From assembly GCA_902613845.1 (NCBI GenBank), contig CACMIW010000001.1, forward strand, positions 186,001-250,000: DNA of 64,000 nt, in the 5' to 3' direction. Position 1 is the first letter of the stretch. Each line of letters begins with the position of its first letter. Made by a program: the position numbers and the translations under genes. The notes beneath the pieces were generated by a model. The model was not told where the DNA came from. It saw only the letters and a list, made by a program, of their open reading frames with translations, and did no database searches. Of this stretch, positions 63,557 to 64,000 are shown piece after piece. The stretch is from an uncultured Alphaproteobacteria bacterium (lineage in GTDB: Bacteria; Pseudomonadota; Alphaproteobacteria; HIMB59).

Positions 63557-64000
63557 TATTAAGGGAAAGTTTGCACTAGTGACTGGAGGAACGCAAGGTT
63601 TAGGAGCAGCAATTGCAAAAAATTTTGCCGATAGCGGAGCTGAAGGTATTGTCACAATTGGTAGAAAAGAGGATAAAGGGAATGAGGTAGCAAAAAAAAT
63701 TCAAGATGAAACTGGGTGTAAAGTAATTTTTGTAAAAACAGACCTTGGAGAGGTCCAAGAGTGTAGAAATGCAGTTTCAGTTGCCAAACAAGAATTTGGG
63801 AGATTGGATGTTCTTGTAAACGCTGCCGGTATTACTGATAGGGGAGATATTGTTAATACGAGCGAAGAACTGTTCGATAAAATGATTGGCACCAACTTAA
63901 AAGGCCCTTATTTTCTTATACAAGATACAGTGAAAATTATGATTGAACAGAACATAGAGGGTTCAATTATTAATATTGGATCTGTGGCAGCTATGACTGG
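63549..64000 (+). CDS. Short-chain dehydrogenase/reductase, N-terminal part (cut by window edge)
   Basis: An ATG at 63549 opens a frame that runs to the window end (about 150 codons). FALVTGGTQGLGAAIAKNF is the TGxxxGxG cofactor loop, RLDVLVNAAGI the NNAG-type motif, and SIINIGSVAAMTG holds the catalytic Ser. The YxxxK pair would lie beyond the window. It follows iolE with an eight-base overlap, so it is probably a sugar- or polyol-related dehydrogenase in the inositol operon. Exact function unknown. Confidence 0.85.
   Translation, partial: MNSIKGKFALVTGGTQGLGAAIAKNFADSGAEGIVTIGRKEDKGNEVAKKIQDETGCKVIFVKTDLGEVQECRNAVSVAKQEFGRLDVLVNAAGITDRGDIVNTSEELFDKMIGTNLKGPYFLIQDTVKIMIEQNIEGSIINIGSVAAMT

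Noticed and set aside
1-64000. CRISPR arrays, prophage or insertion sequences
   Set aside because: No regularly spaced repeats, transposase or phage motifs were seen, and no spacer is long enough to hide them.

Overview
The window is a gene-dense, AT-rich stretch (G+C roughly one third by eye, not computed) of a bacterial chromosome. Several features point to a streamlined marine alphaproteobacterium, perhaps of the HIMB59/AEGEAN-169 or SAR11-like kind: the order lptB-lptA-lptC-kdsD-rnd next to aroA-rpsA-ihfB-pyrF-trpF, an NDUFA9-like protein, a four-subunit sarcosine oxidase, and a rhizobial-type FrcBCA sugar transporter. That placement is inference. No spacer reaches 300 bases; the longest is the 191-base divergent region at 57073-57263. 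I saw no insertion sequence, phage gene, CRISPR array, rRNA or replication origin.

Region 1 (1-24433) is mostly housekeeping. A minus-strand block runs from an RNase D-like exonuclease through the LPS genes kdsD, lptC, lptA and lptB to aroA, rpsA, ihfB, pyrF and a truncated trpF. Then come an NDUFA9-like reductase, uppP, gltD-gltB, an alpha/beta hydrolase and two LPS-type glycosyltransferases. The translation block infC-rpmI-rplT-pheS-pheT-lepA follows, ending in tRNA-Ser(GGA). Region 2 (24444-27512) holds two more glycosyltransferases, a short RmuC and a small helical protein.

Region 3 (27616-40396, all minus strand) looks like one long transcription unit. Its promoter-proximal part encodes a ROK fructokinase, a 6-phosphofructokinase and an Fe(II)/2-oxoglutarate-type dioxygenase. 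These are followed by soxB-soxD-soxA-soxG, a dimethylglycine/sarcosine dehydrogenase, a MetF-like reductase and a DmdA/GcvT-like demethylase, ended by a clear terminator. The second half fits a route that strips N-methyl (and possibly S- or O-methyl) groups onto tetrahydrofolate and oxidises them.

Region 4 (40496-64000) is a carbohydrate island. It holds ribokinase/FucU/aldo-keto reductase/hydroxyacid dehydrogenase, then D-lyxose isomerase-PfkB kinase-aldolase-xylulokinase, and a P-loop sugar/nucleoside kinase. Next is a seven-gene operon (57072 down to 49797): TIM-barrel isomerase, split transketolase, GlpK-like kinase and FrcBCA transporter. Its gene content matches the transketolase-type D-apiose pathway (isomerase, kinase, two-subunit apulose-4-phosphate transketolase). 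Divergent to it, across a 17-base perfect dyad, is a second sugar ABC transporter whose permease carries a large soluble insertion. That is followed by an HpcH/HpaI aldolase, IolG, IolE and a truncated short-chain dehydrogenase, suggesting inositol or related polyol use.

The best candidates for something under-described are the apiose-like operon with its FrcB-type binding protein, the lyxose-isomerase/PfkB/aldolase/XylB group with no obvious known pathway, the dioxygenase placed ahead of the sarcosine oxidase genes, and the permease insertion.
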